Of a stretch of 64,000 nucleotides of DNA, positions 44,153 through 53,589 are shown piece by piece. The DNA is from Chloroflexota bacterium. Lineage in GTDB: Bacteria; Chloroflexota; Dehalococcoidia; Lucifugimonadales; QGNO01. A model generated the notes under the pieces. The model did no database searches. It had not been told where the DNA came from and saw only the letters and a list, made by a program, of their open reading frames with translations. The stretch is taken from the NCBI GenBank assembly GCA_003228195.2, contig QGNO01000001.1:149550-213549 (forward strand). Reading direction: 5' to 3'. The position numbers and the translations under genes were made by a program. Within the stretch, counting starts at the first letter, position 1. Every line of letters starts with the position of its first letter.

Positions 44153-44375
44153 CTATTTCTCAGTCCTGACAACTATCTATATTATTTTTGTCAGGCGATA
44201 AAATTTGGAGTGCCCGCTCCCTGTCTTCTCTGTCCCCGAATAAAGAGAGGTGGTGATAATGAATACGAATAAATATGAAATCCAAGTTTAGCAAAGGGGC
44301 TGATAGGCTGTCAAAAGTCGCTATTGTACTAACTGTATAGGTAAAACGCCTTTTGACTCGAAGCTTGTATTGGCC

Positions 44376-45806
44376 TTACCAAGTTTTTGCTCGATTATCT
44401 TTGTCTAGCGATACTAGTCTATCCACTGTCAAAGTTTTCCCATTAATAGAAACCAAAGTAGGGTTAATTTTACCGTCATCTACAACGTATACGTGTTTCC
44501 CCAAATCAGACTTATACAAGATCTTGGGGTCTCTCCATTCGCCCCTCCGCGATTGTATACATACGTTGGTCCCTTTCTTTACGATTTGAATTCGCCCTAG
44601 AGATCTTATTGGCCTACTTCTCGCTACAAAGCCTGTCCTGTGTCTATAAACGCCAATAATGCTCGATTCTTCATCAGAGGCGATAGGCTTTTTTGAAATC
44701 TCAATTTTCGGATTCCCTAGAAGCTCGTAAACGATTTCGTTTGTAATTTCATCGACCAAATCTGAGGTGAGATTTAGATGGATCATTATTCCTAAATTCG
44801 ATTCAGGCAACAAAAGCATAACCGTGTTCCAGCCTCCACTAATGCTGCCGTTGTGACCGAAAGCACTGTGCCCAAAGATTGTTTTTAGTTGAAAGCCTAG
44901 GCCCATTCTTGTACTTAGGTTTGGATCGGGGGCGTATTGTACTTCAAGCATTGTTTCGAAAGTTTCCTCTGACACAACTCCAGCAGACTTATTCAATAAA
45001 GACTTTGTGAAAACACACATGTCTTCTAGTGATGACATTACTGATCCAGCGGCAGCCGGCCCTACATAGTCGTATTTGGCTGCCCTAATATTCGTCTCGT
45101 CAATAAGATCACCATATACTAGTTCGTCACCGATGATTTCCATACGATCAAGCTCGTCTTGACCTAAATCTCTATGGTAGCCGACTGACATTTCTTTGAC
45201 CGGATCGTCGTAGGCATAGGAGTCTTCCATTCCAAGTGTCTCAAAGATCACTTTGTGTATCACGTTGTGCCAGGTGTCTTCCTCTGCCCTAGCTACTATC
45301 TCTCCGAGTATTCCCCATCCATGATTGGCATAGTGCCAGTCTGAGCCAGGTTCGAAATCGACATCGATGCCATTTGGGTAGTGATTGGGAATGTCAAATT
45401 GTCCTGAGCTCCCCCATAATTTCAAATCTGCGCCACTGTAGTCTTTAAGCTCTGGAAACTCTCCAATCCCTGAAGTGTGAGTGAATAGATGCTTAACCCT
45501 CACAGGGCTAAATTTACTATTGAATCTTATGCTTGGGACAAGTTCTGTAACTTCTGCCTCCATGTCCAATTTTCCTTGTTCGACTAGTCTCATAGCTGCA
45601 AGGGCAGTCATAGTCTTGGTAATTGAACCAATTCTCTGTACAGTTTTAACTGTGTGTTCGGTTTTGGTTTCTATTTCTGAGTAACCAAAACCCTCCATGA
45701 ACAGTATCTTCTCCGAGGAGACAATGCCTAGACCCATTCCTGGCAGTTTATGCCTTGTGATGAGGTCGTGGGCTAACTTTGCTAGTTTCGTCGTGTCAGG
45801 TTTCAT
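44376..45806 (-). CDS. Serine beta-lactamase-fold hydrolase (class C/DD-peptidase-like)
   Basis: A 476-residue protein of the beta-lactamase/penicillin-binding superfamily. SxxK nucleophile motif in IGSITKTMTALAAM, YxN in WHYANHGWGIL and the third motif HNGSISGGW are present. The N terminus has no signal peptide, and a C-terminal beta-rich extension follows residue 360 (IGVYRHRTGFVARSRP). Esterase or peptidase activity is more likely than drug resistance. Confidence 0.87.
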   Translation of the reverse strand: MKPDTTKLAKLAHDLITRHKLPGMGLGIVSSEKILFMEGFGYSEIETKTEHTVKTVQRIGSITKTMTALAAMRLVEQGKLDMEAEVTELVPSIRFNSKFSPVRVKHLFTHTSGIGEFPELKDYSGADLKLWGSSGQFDIPNHYPNGIDVDFEPGSDWHYANHGWGILGEIVARAEEDTWHNVIHKVIFETLGMEDSYAYDDPVKEMSVGYHRDLGQDELDRMEIIGDELVYGDLIDETNIRAAKYDYVGPAAAGSVMSSLEDMCVFTKSLLNKSAGVVSEETFETMLEVQYAPDPNLSTRMGLGFQLKTIFGHSAFGHNGSISGGWNTVMLLLPESNLGIMIHLNLTSDLVDEITNEIVYELLGNPKIEISKKPIASDEESSIIGVYRHRTGFVARSRPIRSLGRIQIVKKGTNVCIQSRRGEWRDPKILYKSDLGKHVYVVDDGKINPTLVSINGKTLTVDRLVSLDKDNRAKTW

Positions 45807-46018
45807 TTACCAGTCCTTAGTTGGTTACTTAGAGGCAGGATTACAACCTCCAGTATTAATTGTTGAAAGGTCGCTGAAGGCACTTATATCTCTACCGGAG
45901 AATTTACTCTAACGTTTAATTAATGGCAATGAAACTTTGCAAAAAGTAGAAATTTAGGCGATGGATATTGTCGGATTACGGAAGACTTTGCTCTAAAGGT
46001 ATGCTGAAAGCCATTGTA

Positions 46019-46048
46019 TATACGCTTAGAATCGAATATACACTTAGA
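46019..46048 (+). repeat. Two 12-bp direct repeats upstream of a membrane-protein gene
   Basis: TATACGCTTAGA (46019-46030) and TATACACTTAGA (46037-46048) differ at one base and are 18 bases apart from start to start. They end 53 bases before the ATG at 46102. An operator for a dimeric regulator is possible. The rest of 45,807-46,101 holds nothing I can name. Confidence 0.4.
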
Positions 46049-46101
46049 CACGGTCTAATCATAGAAATCATCCGGAATAAATAAATTCTACGGAGGCAAA
46101 G

Positions 46102-46737
46102 ATGAATGCAAAAGGTTTAAGTGGTTTGTTATTGGCTATCTGTCCCATAAGTATGATGGTACTTTGGATAGCCATATTTCCCGCGTTGATTGGAGATTCA
46201 GACACTACAGAAGCCGGCCTTAAACTGGCCTTGGAAAATCAGGCAGCGTGGATGGGACTTGGTATGTTGAGCGCCGTTATATTCGGAGGCTTGTTTGTTG
46301 GTTTGGCTCTACTATCTATGCAAATTCGGGCTGCAGGTGGTCCAGGCTCAACATTGACAACGGTTTCGTTAATTATGTTCATTGTGTGCTTCGCTGTTTT
46401 CGCTTCCAGCACTGGGCTTACGGTAGGAGCATTTGAACTTGCGAAGGCAGAAGGGGTCAAGGCCGCAGTTCCTGTGCAGCTTATTAGTGATCAGATTGGT
46501 GCAGGCATGCCGATGTTTTGGGGATTTGGATTGTTTCTACTAGGGCTGGCACTAGCCTCTTCAAAGGCTGTGAATGAGTACATTGGGTGGGCAATGGCTG
46601 TGATTGGTGTTGTTATGGTTTCTTCACTTATGTTTGACGTTTCAAACAGTCCGGTCGGTATTGTGCTATGGATGGGCATGACTGCTATAACAACAGTTGT
46701 AGGGGTTATGACCTATTTAAGCAGGGACGCAAGTTAG
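46102..46737 (+). CDS. Multi-span membrane protein, function unknown
   Basis: A 211-residue protein with about six membrane helices, for example LLLAICPISMMVLWIAIFPAL, GMLSAVIFGGLFVGLALLSM, SLIMFIVCFAVFASSTGLTV and WAMAVIGVVMVSSLMF. Loops are short and there are no enzyme motifs. GGAGG lies before ATG. A bidirectional hairpin follows. I recognise no family; its length and helix number resemble DUF998-like proteins, but this is weak. Confidence 0.75.
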   Translation: MNAKGLSGLLLAICPISMMVLWIAIFPALIGDSDTTEAGLKLALENQAAWMGLGMLSAVIFGGLFVGLALLSMQIRAAGGPGSTLTTVSLIMFIVCFAVFASSTGLTVGAFELAKAEGVKAAVPVQLISDQIGAGMPMFWGFGLFLLGLALASSKAVNEYIGWAMAVIGVVMVSSLMFDVSNSPVGIVLWMGMTAITTVVGVMTYLSRDAS

Positions 46738-46816
46738 GCTTATTGCCCTTTATTGATTAGATTGGATAAACGCCTATAAATAGTGGCATCAATTAGTTAT
46801 TGAGTTACGCAGTATT

Positions 46817-46847
46817 AAAGCCCCGGCTTTGTAATTGCCGGGGCTTT
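46817..46847. terminator. Bidirectional terminator between the membrane protein and icd
   Basis: AAAGCCCCGGC (46817-46827) pairs perfectly with GCCGGGGCTTT (46837-46847) around a nine-base loop. The stem ends in AAA on one side and TTT on the other, so it can serve both convergent genes. Confidence 0.8.
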
Positions 46848-46870
46848 CTCATCAGTTAGCTATACAATCA

Positions 46871-49099
46871 CTAGATCGCGGCAATGATATCGTTAAGAGT
46901 AGGACTTGGGCGCATCGCTTTTGAGCATAGCTCAACATTGGGGTGATAATAGCCACCGATGTCCACCGGATTTCCTTGAGCAGCGTTAAGTTCCTTGACG
47001 ATTTTGTCTTCATTAGTGGACAACTGCTGGTATATTTCGGCAAAGCGAGTTTGCAGTGCTGAATCTTGTGTCTGTTGAGCCAATGCTTCAGCCCAGTAGA
47101 GAGCGAGGTAAAAATGACTGCCTCGCGTATCCAGTTCCTTTACTCGACGGGACGGCTCCCGTCGGTTTTCCATATGTTGCCCAATTGCTTGGTCCAAGGT
47201 TTCTGCTAATATCTTTGCCTTGTCGTTCTTATGAGTCTCTCCGAAATGTTCGAAGGAAGTGACTAGTGCACAGAATTCACCTAGGGAATCCCATCTTAAA
47301 TGGCCCTCTTCGATGAATTGTTGTACATGTCTTGGGGCGGACCCGCCAGCACCCGTTTCAAAGAGTCCACCGCCGTCAAGTAGTGGGACTATGGATAGCA
47401 TTTTCGCACTGGTCCCCAATTCTAGGATGGGGAAGAGGTCGGTTAAATAATCACGAAGAACGTTACCGGTAACAGAAATCGTGTCTTCGCCAAGTCTGCT
47501 ACGGGCTAGCGTGAATTTTATTGCTTCAACTGGAGACATGGTTCGAATGTCCAAGCCTTTAGTATCGTGTGCCGGGAGAAATTGCTTCACCTTTTTAATC
47601 TGCTCGGAGTCGTGAGCCCGGTTAGGGTCCAACCAAAAAATAGCTGGTGATCCAGTAGCTTTAGCCCGATTGACAGCAAGTTTCACCCAGTCTTGTATCG
47701 CTGCGTCTTTAGTTTGGCACATTCGGAATATGTCACCTTCTTCAACGACTTGTTCCATCAAGGTTGTGCCAGATGCATCTGCCACTCGGATTACCCCGTC
47801 ACCGGGAGCCTTGAATGTTTTGTTGTGAGACCCATACTCTTCGGCTTGCTGAGCCATCAATCCGACGTTTGCGACACTGCCAATGGTGGTCGGATCGAAT
47901 GCTCCATGCTCTTGGCAATCTTCGATAGTTGCTTGAAAGATAGTGGAGTAGGAACGGTCGGGTATCAATGCGATCGTGTCGTGTAGCTCGTTGTCAGGCC
48001 CCCACGTTCGACCGCCATCTCTAATTATAACTGGCATGGAGGCATCAATAATGACGTCGCTCGGAACATGGAAATATGTGATTCCTCGGCCAGAGTCTAC
48101 CATCGCCAATTTTGGGCCGGTGTCATAGACAGCTTGGATATCTGCCTCTATTTCCTCTCTCTTGGAATCAGGAAGAGATTGAAGTCTGGTATAGAGTTCA
48201 GCCACTCCATTGTCGGGGTTCACTCCGAGCTCCCTAAGGACATCCGCGTGTTTGGTAAATACGTCTTTGTAGTAAACCGACACGCATTGGCCGAAAATAA
48301 TCGGGTCGGAAACGCGCATCATGGTCGACTTGAGATGTAAAGAAAGCAACACGCCGTCAGCTCTCGAATTTTCTATTTCATCAGTGTAAAATTGGCGCAG
48401 AGCTTTCATGCTCATCACAGCGCAATCGATGATTTCATCAGCCACCAAAGGTATATCGGATTTGAGCGCGGTCACACTGCCATCTTTGGCCACAAATGCG
48501 ATCGAAGCCGATCCGGCCTCCGAAACTGTTACAGCCTGTTCGCTGCCGTAAAAATCTCCACCTTTCATATGGGCAACGCGGGTCTTTGATACCTCAGGCC
48601 AGTCCTGCATCATTTGATGAGGATTTCGTTTGCCGTGTTCCTTCACCGCTGTGGACGAACGACGATCGGAGTTCCCTTCCCTTAGAACTGGATTGACCGC
48701 ACTTCCCAATACCTTAGAGAATCGTTGATGGGCGTCGTGTTCGTAGTCAGTTGAAGGGTTATCTGGATAGTCCGGGATATTATATCCATTGTCCTGTAAC
48801 TCCTTGACAGCACTCTTTAATTGGGGAATAGAGGCGCTAATATTAGGCAACTTGATAATGTTGGCAGTCGGGTCCAAGCATAACTTACCAGCCATTGTGA
48901 GATAGTCCGGTATTTTCTGCTCATCTGTAAGATTATCCGGGAAATTGGCAATGATCCTAGCAGTTAAAGATATGTTCCAGTCCTCAAGTTCAATGCCTGA
49001 CCCTTTGGTAAATGCCTGAATCAGCGGCAGTAACGAGAATGTGCCAAGGGCTGGGGCCTCGTCAGTTTTAGTATAGATAATACGAGACGCTTCTGGCAT
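46871..49099 (-). CDS. icd: NADP-dependent isocitrate dehydrogenase, monomeric type
   Basis: Oxidises isocitrate to 2-oxoglutarate and NADPH in the TCA cycle. The 742 residues and motifs [75 protein letters not shown] and [13 protein letters not shown] are those of the large monomeric IDH-II, not the dimeric form. It stands alone with a long upstream gap divergent from the amidohydrolase gene. Confidence 0.97.
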   Translation of the reverse strand: MPEASRIIYTKTDEAPALGTFSLLPLIQAFTKGSGIELEDWNISLTARIIANFPDNLTDEQKIPDYLTMAGKLCLDPTANIIKLPNISASIPQLKSAVKELQDNGYNIPDYPDNPSTDYEHDAHQRFSKVLGSAVNPVLREGNSDRRSSTAVKEHGKRNPHQMMQDWPEVSKTRVAHMKGGDFYGSEQAVTVSEAGSASIAFVAKDGSVTALKSDIPLVADEIIDCAVMSMKALRQFYTDEIENSRADGVLLSLHLKSTMMRVSDPIIFGQCVSVYYKDVFTKHADVLRELGVNPDNGVAELYTRLQSLPDSKREEIEADIQAVYDTGPKLAMVDSGRGITYFHVPSDVIIDASMPVIIRDGGRTWGPDNELHDTIALIPDRSYSTIFQATIEDCQEHGAFDPTTIGSVANVGLMAQQAEEYGSHNKTFKAPGDGVIRVADASGTTLMEQVVEEGDIFRMCQTKDAAIQDWVKLAVNRAKATGSPAIFWLDPNRAHDSEQIKKVKQFLPAHDTKGLDIRTMSPVEAIKFTLARSRLGEDTISVTGNVLRDYLTDLFPILELGTSAKMLSIVPLLDGGGLFETGAGGSAPRHVQQFIEEGHLRWDSLGEFCALVTSFEHFGETHKNDKAKILAETLDQAIGQHMENRREPSRRVKELDTRGSHFYLALYWAEALAQQTQDSALQTRFAEIYQQLSTNEDKIVKELNAAQGNPVDIGGYYHPNVELCSKAMRPSPTLNDIIAAI

Positions 49100-49309
49100 A
49101 TGTTTCTCCTACACAAGTAATTTATCTGAGAGGTTCATAAACTGTGACTTCCTATATTAAAAGCTCTGTTTATACTAAGGCAGGCTGTCTTTTATGTCGC
49201 TCAGTTTTCCCCTAATGGTTCTACTTGATTGGATACGAGAATGCAAGAGGTTCATCTAGTTGGCTATACTGTAGGATGGTGATATACCGTTCGTAAAGGA
49301 GGAATAACA

Positions 49310-50794
49310 GTGCGTACAGCAATTCAAGGTGGTTGGGTAATAGCATGGCAAAAGGAGCAGCATTTTCTCCTAGATGGGGGAATTGTTATCTATAATGGCA
49401 GCACCATTGAATTTGTTGGCTTTCCTGGTGATCCTGAATGCCCGAGACCTGATCGAATTATTAACGCTAGTGGTAAATTAATTTCTCCTGGGTTCGTTAA
49501 CTTCCATTGCATAGCAAATTTCGATCTCCAAATCCTAAATATTGACCATCCTAGGTCTGCAGGTTATAACCGACCGTCCTGGGTAATTGAACCTAATGCC
49601 AAAACGATCATGAGTGATGATGATTTTAGGATCAGCGCGGACTTTAGCGTGACCAGTCTACTAAAGTGTGGGAACACCAGTTTTGGTGCAGTTACGACAG
49701 GTCTGACCAAATTTTGGGATGACGCTGATGCTGAACCTTACGCTTTGGCTGAAGCATCCGAGCGATTGGGGGCTAGAGCATGGTTGTCACATCTCTACCA
49801 GGAAGCGTGCGATTACATGGATGAAGACGGCGTTCCTCAGCGCATTTGGGACAGTTCTAGGGCTCAAACAGGTTTAGATAAGGCTTTAAGTTTTATTAAA
49901 TATGCCAACGAGAGCGGGAGCGAACGTCTAAATGGATTTCTTTTCCCTTACCAGACTGCTCGATGCTCAGATGAACTTCTAAAAGAGACCATGCGCCAAT
50001 CGGAACTGTTAGGGAATATTCACGTACGGTCCCATTTCTCTCAGCGCTTAGAGGAGTTTAAGCAGCATAAAGTAAAGACTGATGAATCGATGGTTGAATG
50101 GTTGCAGGGAATCGGATTTCTAGGGAGGCAAGTATCACTCGTGCATGCTAAGTATATTGCCGGTCATAGTGCTACGGGTGATGAGCCACGTAATGATCTG
50201 CAGATACTTGCGGAAACTGAGACGACCGTATGCCATACTCCTATTGTCTACGCGAGATCGGGAGATTTTCTGGAATCATTCAGTAGATATGCCAGATCCG
50301 GTGTAAACATGGCCTTAGGCTGTGACACATTTCCTCCCGACCTATTAGAGGAAATTAGGGCAGGTTCTTTGATCAATAAGATTATCGAGCGAGACAGAAT
50401 GGCAGGGATGGTAAAGGAGTTTTTCTATGCTGCCACAATAGGCGGAGCAAAAGCATTGGGGCGCGATGATATAGGCAAACTAGAAGCAGGATGTAAGGCA
50501 GACATCAGTGTTTTTAACATTGCCGCTTTCGATGCCGGGCCTATAGATGACCCTATGAGAACATTACTGCATTTTGCTAACGGGCAACATTGTGAGACAG
50601 TGATAGTGGATGGAAATGTTGTTGTAGAAAATGGCTTAGTGAATGGAGTTGACGAAGAAGCATTACGGCAAGACGCACAGCGCGTATGGACTAAATATAA
50701 GGCAGGAATTGTCTCTTGGGATTATGCCAAGAGGCGCAGTGATGAAATATGGCCACCTTTGTTTCCAATTAAGAAATCGGCGTTTAAGAATTAG
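49310..50794 (+). CDS. Amidohydrolase-superfamily protein with an altered HxH motif
   Basis: A 494-residue protein of the TIM-barrel amidohydrolases (SsnA/chlorohydrolase branch). It has an N-terminal composite beta domain, SPGFVNFHCIANFD where HxH is expected, then NIHVRSHFS, SLVHAKYI, CHTPIVYARSG and LGCDTFPPDLLEE. The first motif keeps only one histidine (H-C-I), while the later histidines and the Asp remain. GTG start with AAAGGAGG seven bases upstream. It is convergent with the MFS gene. The substrate is unknown. Confidence 0.83.
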   Translation: MRTAIQGGWVIAWQKEQHFLLDGGIVIYNGSTIEFVGFPGDPECPRPDRIINASGKLISPGFVNFHCIANFDLQILNIDHPRSAGYNRPSWVIEPNAKTIMSDDDFRISADFSVTSLLKCGNTSFGAVTTGLTKFWDDADAEPYALAEASERLGARAWLSHLYQEACDYMDEDGVPQRIWDSSRAQTGLDKALSFIKYANESGSERLNGFLFPYQTARCSDELLKETMRQSELLGNIHVRSHFSQRLEEFKQHKVKTDESMVEWLQGIGFLGRQVSLVHAKYIAGHSATGDEPRNDLQILAETETTVCHTPIVYARSGDFLESFSRYARSGVNMALGCDTFPPDLLEEIRAGSLINKIIERDRMAGMVKEFFYAATIGGAKALGRDDIGKLEAGCKADISVFNIAAFDAGPIDDPMRTLLHFANGQHCETVIVDGNVVVENGLVNGVDEEALRQDAQRVWTKYKAGIVSWDYAKRRSDEIWPPLFPIKKSAFKN

Positions 50795-50795
50795 G

Positions 50796-51935
50796 TCAAT
50801 ATCGACCACTTCGATTCAGTGGCAACATGGTAAAGCCAGCAAGTAAAGACAAAACAGCAGCCAATATCAATGCAAATTTTAAATCCATACCGGCCATTAT
50901 TCCAGCTAACACCGCTCCTAACGCAGCGAAACCCTCTCCTACCGATGAAATTAATCCGAGAACCGTCGAATCCCGATGACCGATCTTTTCTAAGGCCATA
51001 GCAATAATGACGGAACGCACCGCTAACATCAGAATTCCAGTAATAATTAGAAGCGGGAATATGGTGATATCGTTCGATACAAAGGTTATGAGCCAAGCAC
51101 AAATTCCTCCCCCTGTAAGCCCCCCAATTGCCATGGTTTTTCTGCCGACTTTATCCGAAATGTGACCAACAAAAGGAGTTGCTACCGCTCCACCTATCAA
51201 GAACAACGAAACCCCTAATCCGGTTAATCCGGAGGAGAAACCCTTAATCTCCAGGAAGTACAAAGGCGCCATGCTCATAAACGCAATTATGGACATACTG
51301 TGGAGTATGATTGCAAGTAGAATAGCCAAGGCCCCCGGTTGCACAACCGATTTTGCCAAACCTCTGATATTTAGACCGACCCCAAATTCCCTTGGAGGGG
51401 CTATTACCATTGGTGCCAATCTAATAAATACCAACCCTAAAATGATGGTTGGTATCGTATTAATCTGAAGTACCTGTCTCCAACTAAGGAACGTAAGCAA
51501 GATTCCTACTAAAAGCGGAGTAGCTATCTCTGCGACAGTTCCTCCCATCATATGCATTCCTAAGACAAATGCTTTCCTATCCGGCATCCATTGGATCATC
51601 GCTCCCATCGCAACAGGGTGCCACGCCGCGGCGCCGGCACTTGCAAGTGTTAAGAATCCTACAACAGCCCAATAATTGCCCGATCCTGAAGCTATGAGTT
51701 GAGCTGCAGACACCCACCAAAATGTGGCGAGCAAAAAGATGCCGCGCCTTTTCAGATTGTCTCCAATAAATCCTGCCGGGAGTTGGGTAATACCAGCTCC
51801 TATCTGCCTAGCAGCAAACAGTATGCCTACTTGGAAAGGGCTGAGGCCCATTGAGACAGCTATTGCTGGGACCAGCAACCATAAAGCCCCGCCGCCCCAG
51901 TCCACTGCTCCGTGACCGGCAGGGAAGACCAACAA
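50796..51935 (-). CDS. Major facilitator superfamily transporter
   Basis: A 379-residue protein with about 12 membrane helices. The loop 2-3 motif GFIGDNLKRRG and the central VGHISDKVGRKTMAIGG are MFS signatures. TTG 51935 has no ribosome site. The frame is open upstream, adding WLYL at the start of helix 1, and reaches ATT 51974 and ATC 51971 just after AAGAGGAG, so a rare start codon may be used. Its stop is one base from the amidohydrolase stop on the opposite strand. Confidence 0.87.
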   Translation of the reverse strand: MLVFPAGHGAVDWGGGALWLLVPAIAVSMGLSPFQVGILFAARQIGAGITQLPAGFIGDNLKRRGIFLLATFWWVSAAQLIASGSGNYWAVVGFLTLASAGAAAWHPVAMGAMIQWMPDRKAFVLGMHMMGGTVAEIATPLLVGILLTFLSWRQVLQINTIPTIILGLVFIRLAPMVIAPPREFGVGLNIRGLAKSVVQPGALAILLAIILHSMSIIAFMSMAPLYFLEIKGFSSGLTGLGVSLFLIGGAVATPFVGHISDKVGRKTMAIGGLTGGGICAWLITFVSNDITIFPLLIITGILMLAVRSVIIAMALEKIGHRDSTVLGLISSVGEGFAALGAVLAGIMAGMDLKFALILAAVLSLLAGFTMLPLNRSGRY

Positions 51936-51974
51936 ATATAGCCACTTATGTTGTTTATGCGAAGATTTGATAAT

Positions 51975-52242
51975 GGCTCCTCTTCTTAATACATAATCAT
52001 TTTTATAAGGTCAATGGGTTTAAAGGTGTAGGGATTTGTCATCTATAACAAAGTTACATTCATTGGTATTTTTGTTTTATGCTTAATTACTGCCATTGTA
52101 TTGGATCTTTATTTCGCTGGCGTCACAGGTAGTCGTCTATTTCCATCGTGGGAATGGCAGCTATATTCTCCATTGGTGTTTTGGTAGTTTGGGGAATAGT
52201 TTTTGGGGCAATATGCTCTAGAAAGTAATACATAGAAATGGA
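51975..52242. other. Gap with a possible decayed membrane-peptide ORF
   Basis: Besides the MFS ribosome site this gap holds a plus-strand open stretch (52038-52187, 49 codons, no ATG/GTG/TTG start). It encodes a hydrophobic segment (VTFIGIFVLCLITAIVLDLY) and ends in TAG. A second frame from ATG 52154 to TAA 52228 continues with another hydrophobic run (FSIGVLVVWGIVFGAICSRK). Together they look like a two-span protein broken by a frameshift, but this is not certain. Confidence 0.3.
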
Positions 52243-52956
52243 TCAACTTAATATCGTGGCTTCCAGAGAAGTTTCTATAACTTGATCCCCGATTTTCTCA
52301 ACATAGTAGGCACCTGCATTATCTCTGGAGCTAATTATATTGCGAACATCTGTGCCTACAAAATGGATTGCTGCGTCGTCATCTATAGCGTAACCATGGG
52401 CGAACCCCTCGGATATTAATCTATGATACAAGGGCCTCCTTTGTTCCTCTCCATCGTAATGAGGGCAATGAGAGCCTGGCAAGAACCCCAAGCCATCGTA
52501 GAGTGGCTCAAGTTCATACAAATTAAATGAATCTGTGGTGCCGCATTCAAACCAACACAAAGATCCGGCACTGCCGCCACACATAATTACGCCTGCCTTC
52601 CACGCTTTTTCTAGAGCAATATCTACTTCATGAATCCGCCATGTCGCCAACATGTTAGCGGTGTTGCCGCCGCCCACCATAATGATGTCTTGACTTAATA
52701 AATATTCTTCAACGTCGTAAACGGTTCTATTAAATAAAGATAGGTGAGACGTTTCGGCATTCGATGCAGTGAAACGATCATAGAATGCTACTATCGAGGT
52801 TGCCGCATCTCCTGTCGCAGTAGGTATAAAACATACCTTAGGGCGATCCCCCTTGGATAATGAAAGAACATAGTTTATCAATGGATGGGTTTTACCTTTA
52901 GACGGCCTTAATCCACCAAACGCAATTATTTGCTTTTCAACCAAAACTCCCTCCAA
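52243..52956 (-). CDS. Peptidase E-like (S51) protein
   Basis: A 237-residue protein with the class I glutamine amidotransferase-like fold of alpha-aspartyl dipeptidase PepE and cyanophycinase. QIIAFGGLRPS, VCFIPTATGD, DIIMVGGGNTANMLATW and the nucleophile elbow CGGSAGSLCW (Ser) are present, followed by LPGSHCPHYD with histidine. TTG 52956 is in frame; a second TTG at 52944 has GGAGGG four bases upstream and may be the true start (233 residues). It follows the methyltransferase gene on the same strand. Confidence 0.85.
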   Translation of the reverse strand: MEGVLVEKQIIAFGGLRPSKGKTHPLINYVLSLSKGDRPKVCFIPTATGDAATSIVAFYDRFTASNAETSHLSLFNRTVYDVEEYLLSQDIIMVGGGNTANMLATWRIHEVDIALEKAWKAGVIMCGGSAGSLCWFECGTTDSFNLYELEPLYDGLGFLPGSHCPHYDGEEQRRPLYHRLISEGFAHGYAIDDDAAIHFVGTDVRNIISSRDNAGAYYVEKIGDQVIETSLEATILS

Positions 52957-52975
52957 CCATGCTTTATTACACTTG

Positions 52976-53539
52976 CTACGTCTTTTTGATCCTCCATACG
53001 AATGCCGGGGGAATATTTCTGAGAGTTATCCCACAGAAGATTTTCTTTCCCGCGTGTTTGGCGATTACGTTCTTAGGGACTGGGCAACGTGGGAGGTAAG
53101 AAACCTGGACAAACGAACCTCCACGCTTAAGATGCTTGAATGCTTCATCGCATATGATTTCTCGGAGCATTCCCCCCATCACATTTAGAGGTATTCCTGA
53201 CACCACCTCATCAACCTCTTCTATTTCCAATGTGGCCAGTATCCCCGATAAGTTTTTTGCATCCCCGCAAATAACATTTGCGCTTGGGAAGTCTCGCTCC
53301 AATATTTCAGTGAATTCTGGTGATTGCTCTAAAACCACCAACTTTTCCTCCGGCACTCCCGTTTTTATCAGTGAGTTCGTAAAGGGGCCTATGCCGGCAC
53401 CAAGTTCCAGAATTCGGCCGCTAGTCTTAGGGTTAATGTGTTTAACCATGAGCGAACCTAACGCAGGGCTACTAGGAAAAAGTGCGCCTAACTTAAGGGG
53501 ATGCTTCAGGTAGTTTCTGAACCATGTCCTATAATTCAT
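52976..53539 (-). CDS. Class I SAM methyltransferase, PmtA-like
   Basis: A 187-residue protein. FRNYLKHPLKLGALFPSSPALG matches the N terminus of Rhodobacter-type phosphatidylethanolamine N-methyltransferases and rRNA-adenine-methylase-like proteins. The SAM motif ILELGAGIGPFTNSLIKTG and the post-motif VVSGIPLNVM follow. Lipid headgroup methylation is likely but not proven. It starts in a tight unit with the peptidase E-like gene. Confidence 0.82.
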   Translation of the reverse strand: MNYRTWFRNYLKHPLKLGALFPSSPALGSLMVKHINPKTSGRILELGAGIGPFTNSLIKTGVPEEKLVVLEQSPEFTEILERDFPSANVICGDAKNLSGILATLEIEEVDEVVSGIPLNVMGGMLREIICDEAFKHLKRGGSFVQVSYLPRCPVPKNVIAKHAGKKIFCGITLRNIPPAFVWRIKKT

Positions 53540-53589
53540 CTTGAAAATTTACGGCTTGTATTAGTCTTACCAACAGCGGGTATGGCTAA

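Noticed and set aside
44259-44291. Ten-codon plus-strand frame after AGAGAGGTGGTGAT
   Set aside because: A good ribosome site but the peptide is too short, without promoter or hairpin; left as a coincidence.
44310-44357. GTCAAAAG/CTTTTGAC inverted repeat downstream of the beta-lactamase-fold gene
   Set aside because: The 32-base loop makes it a weak terminator or regulatory site.
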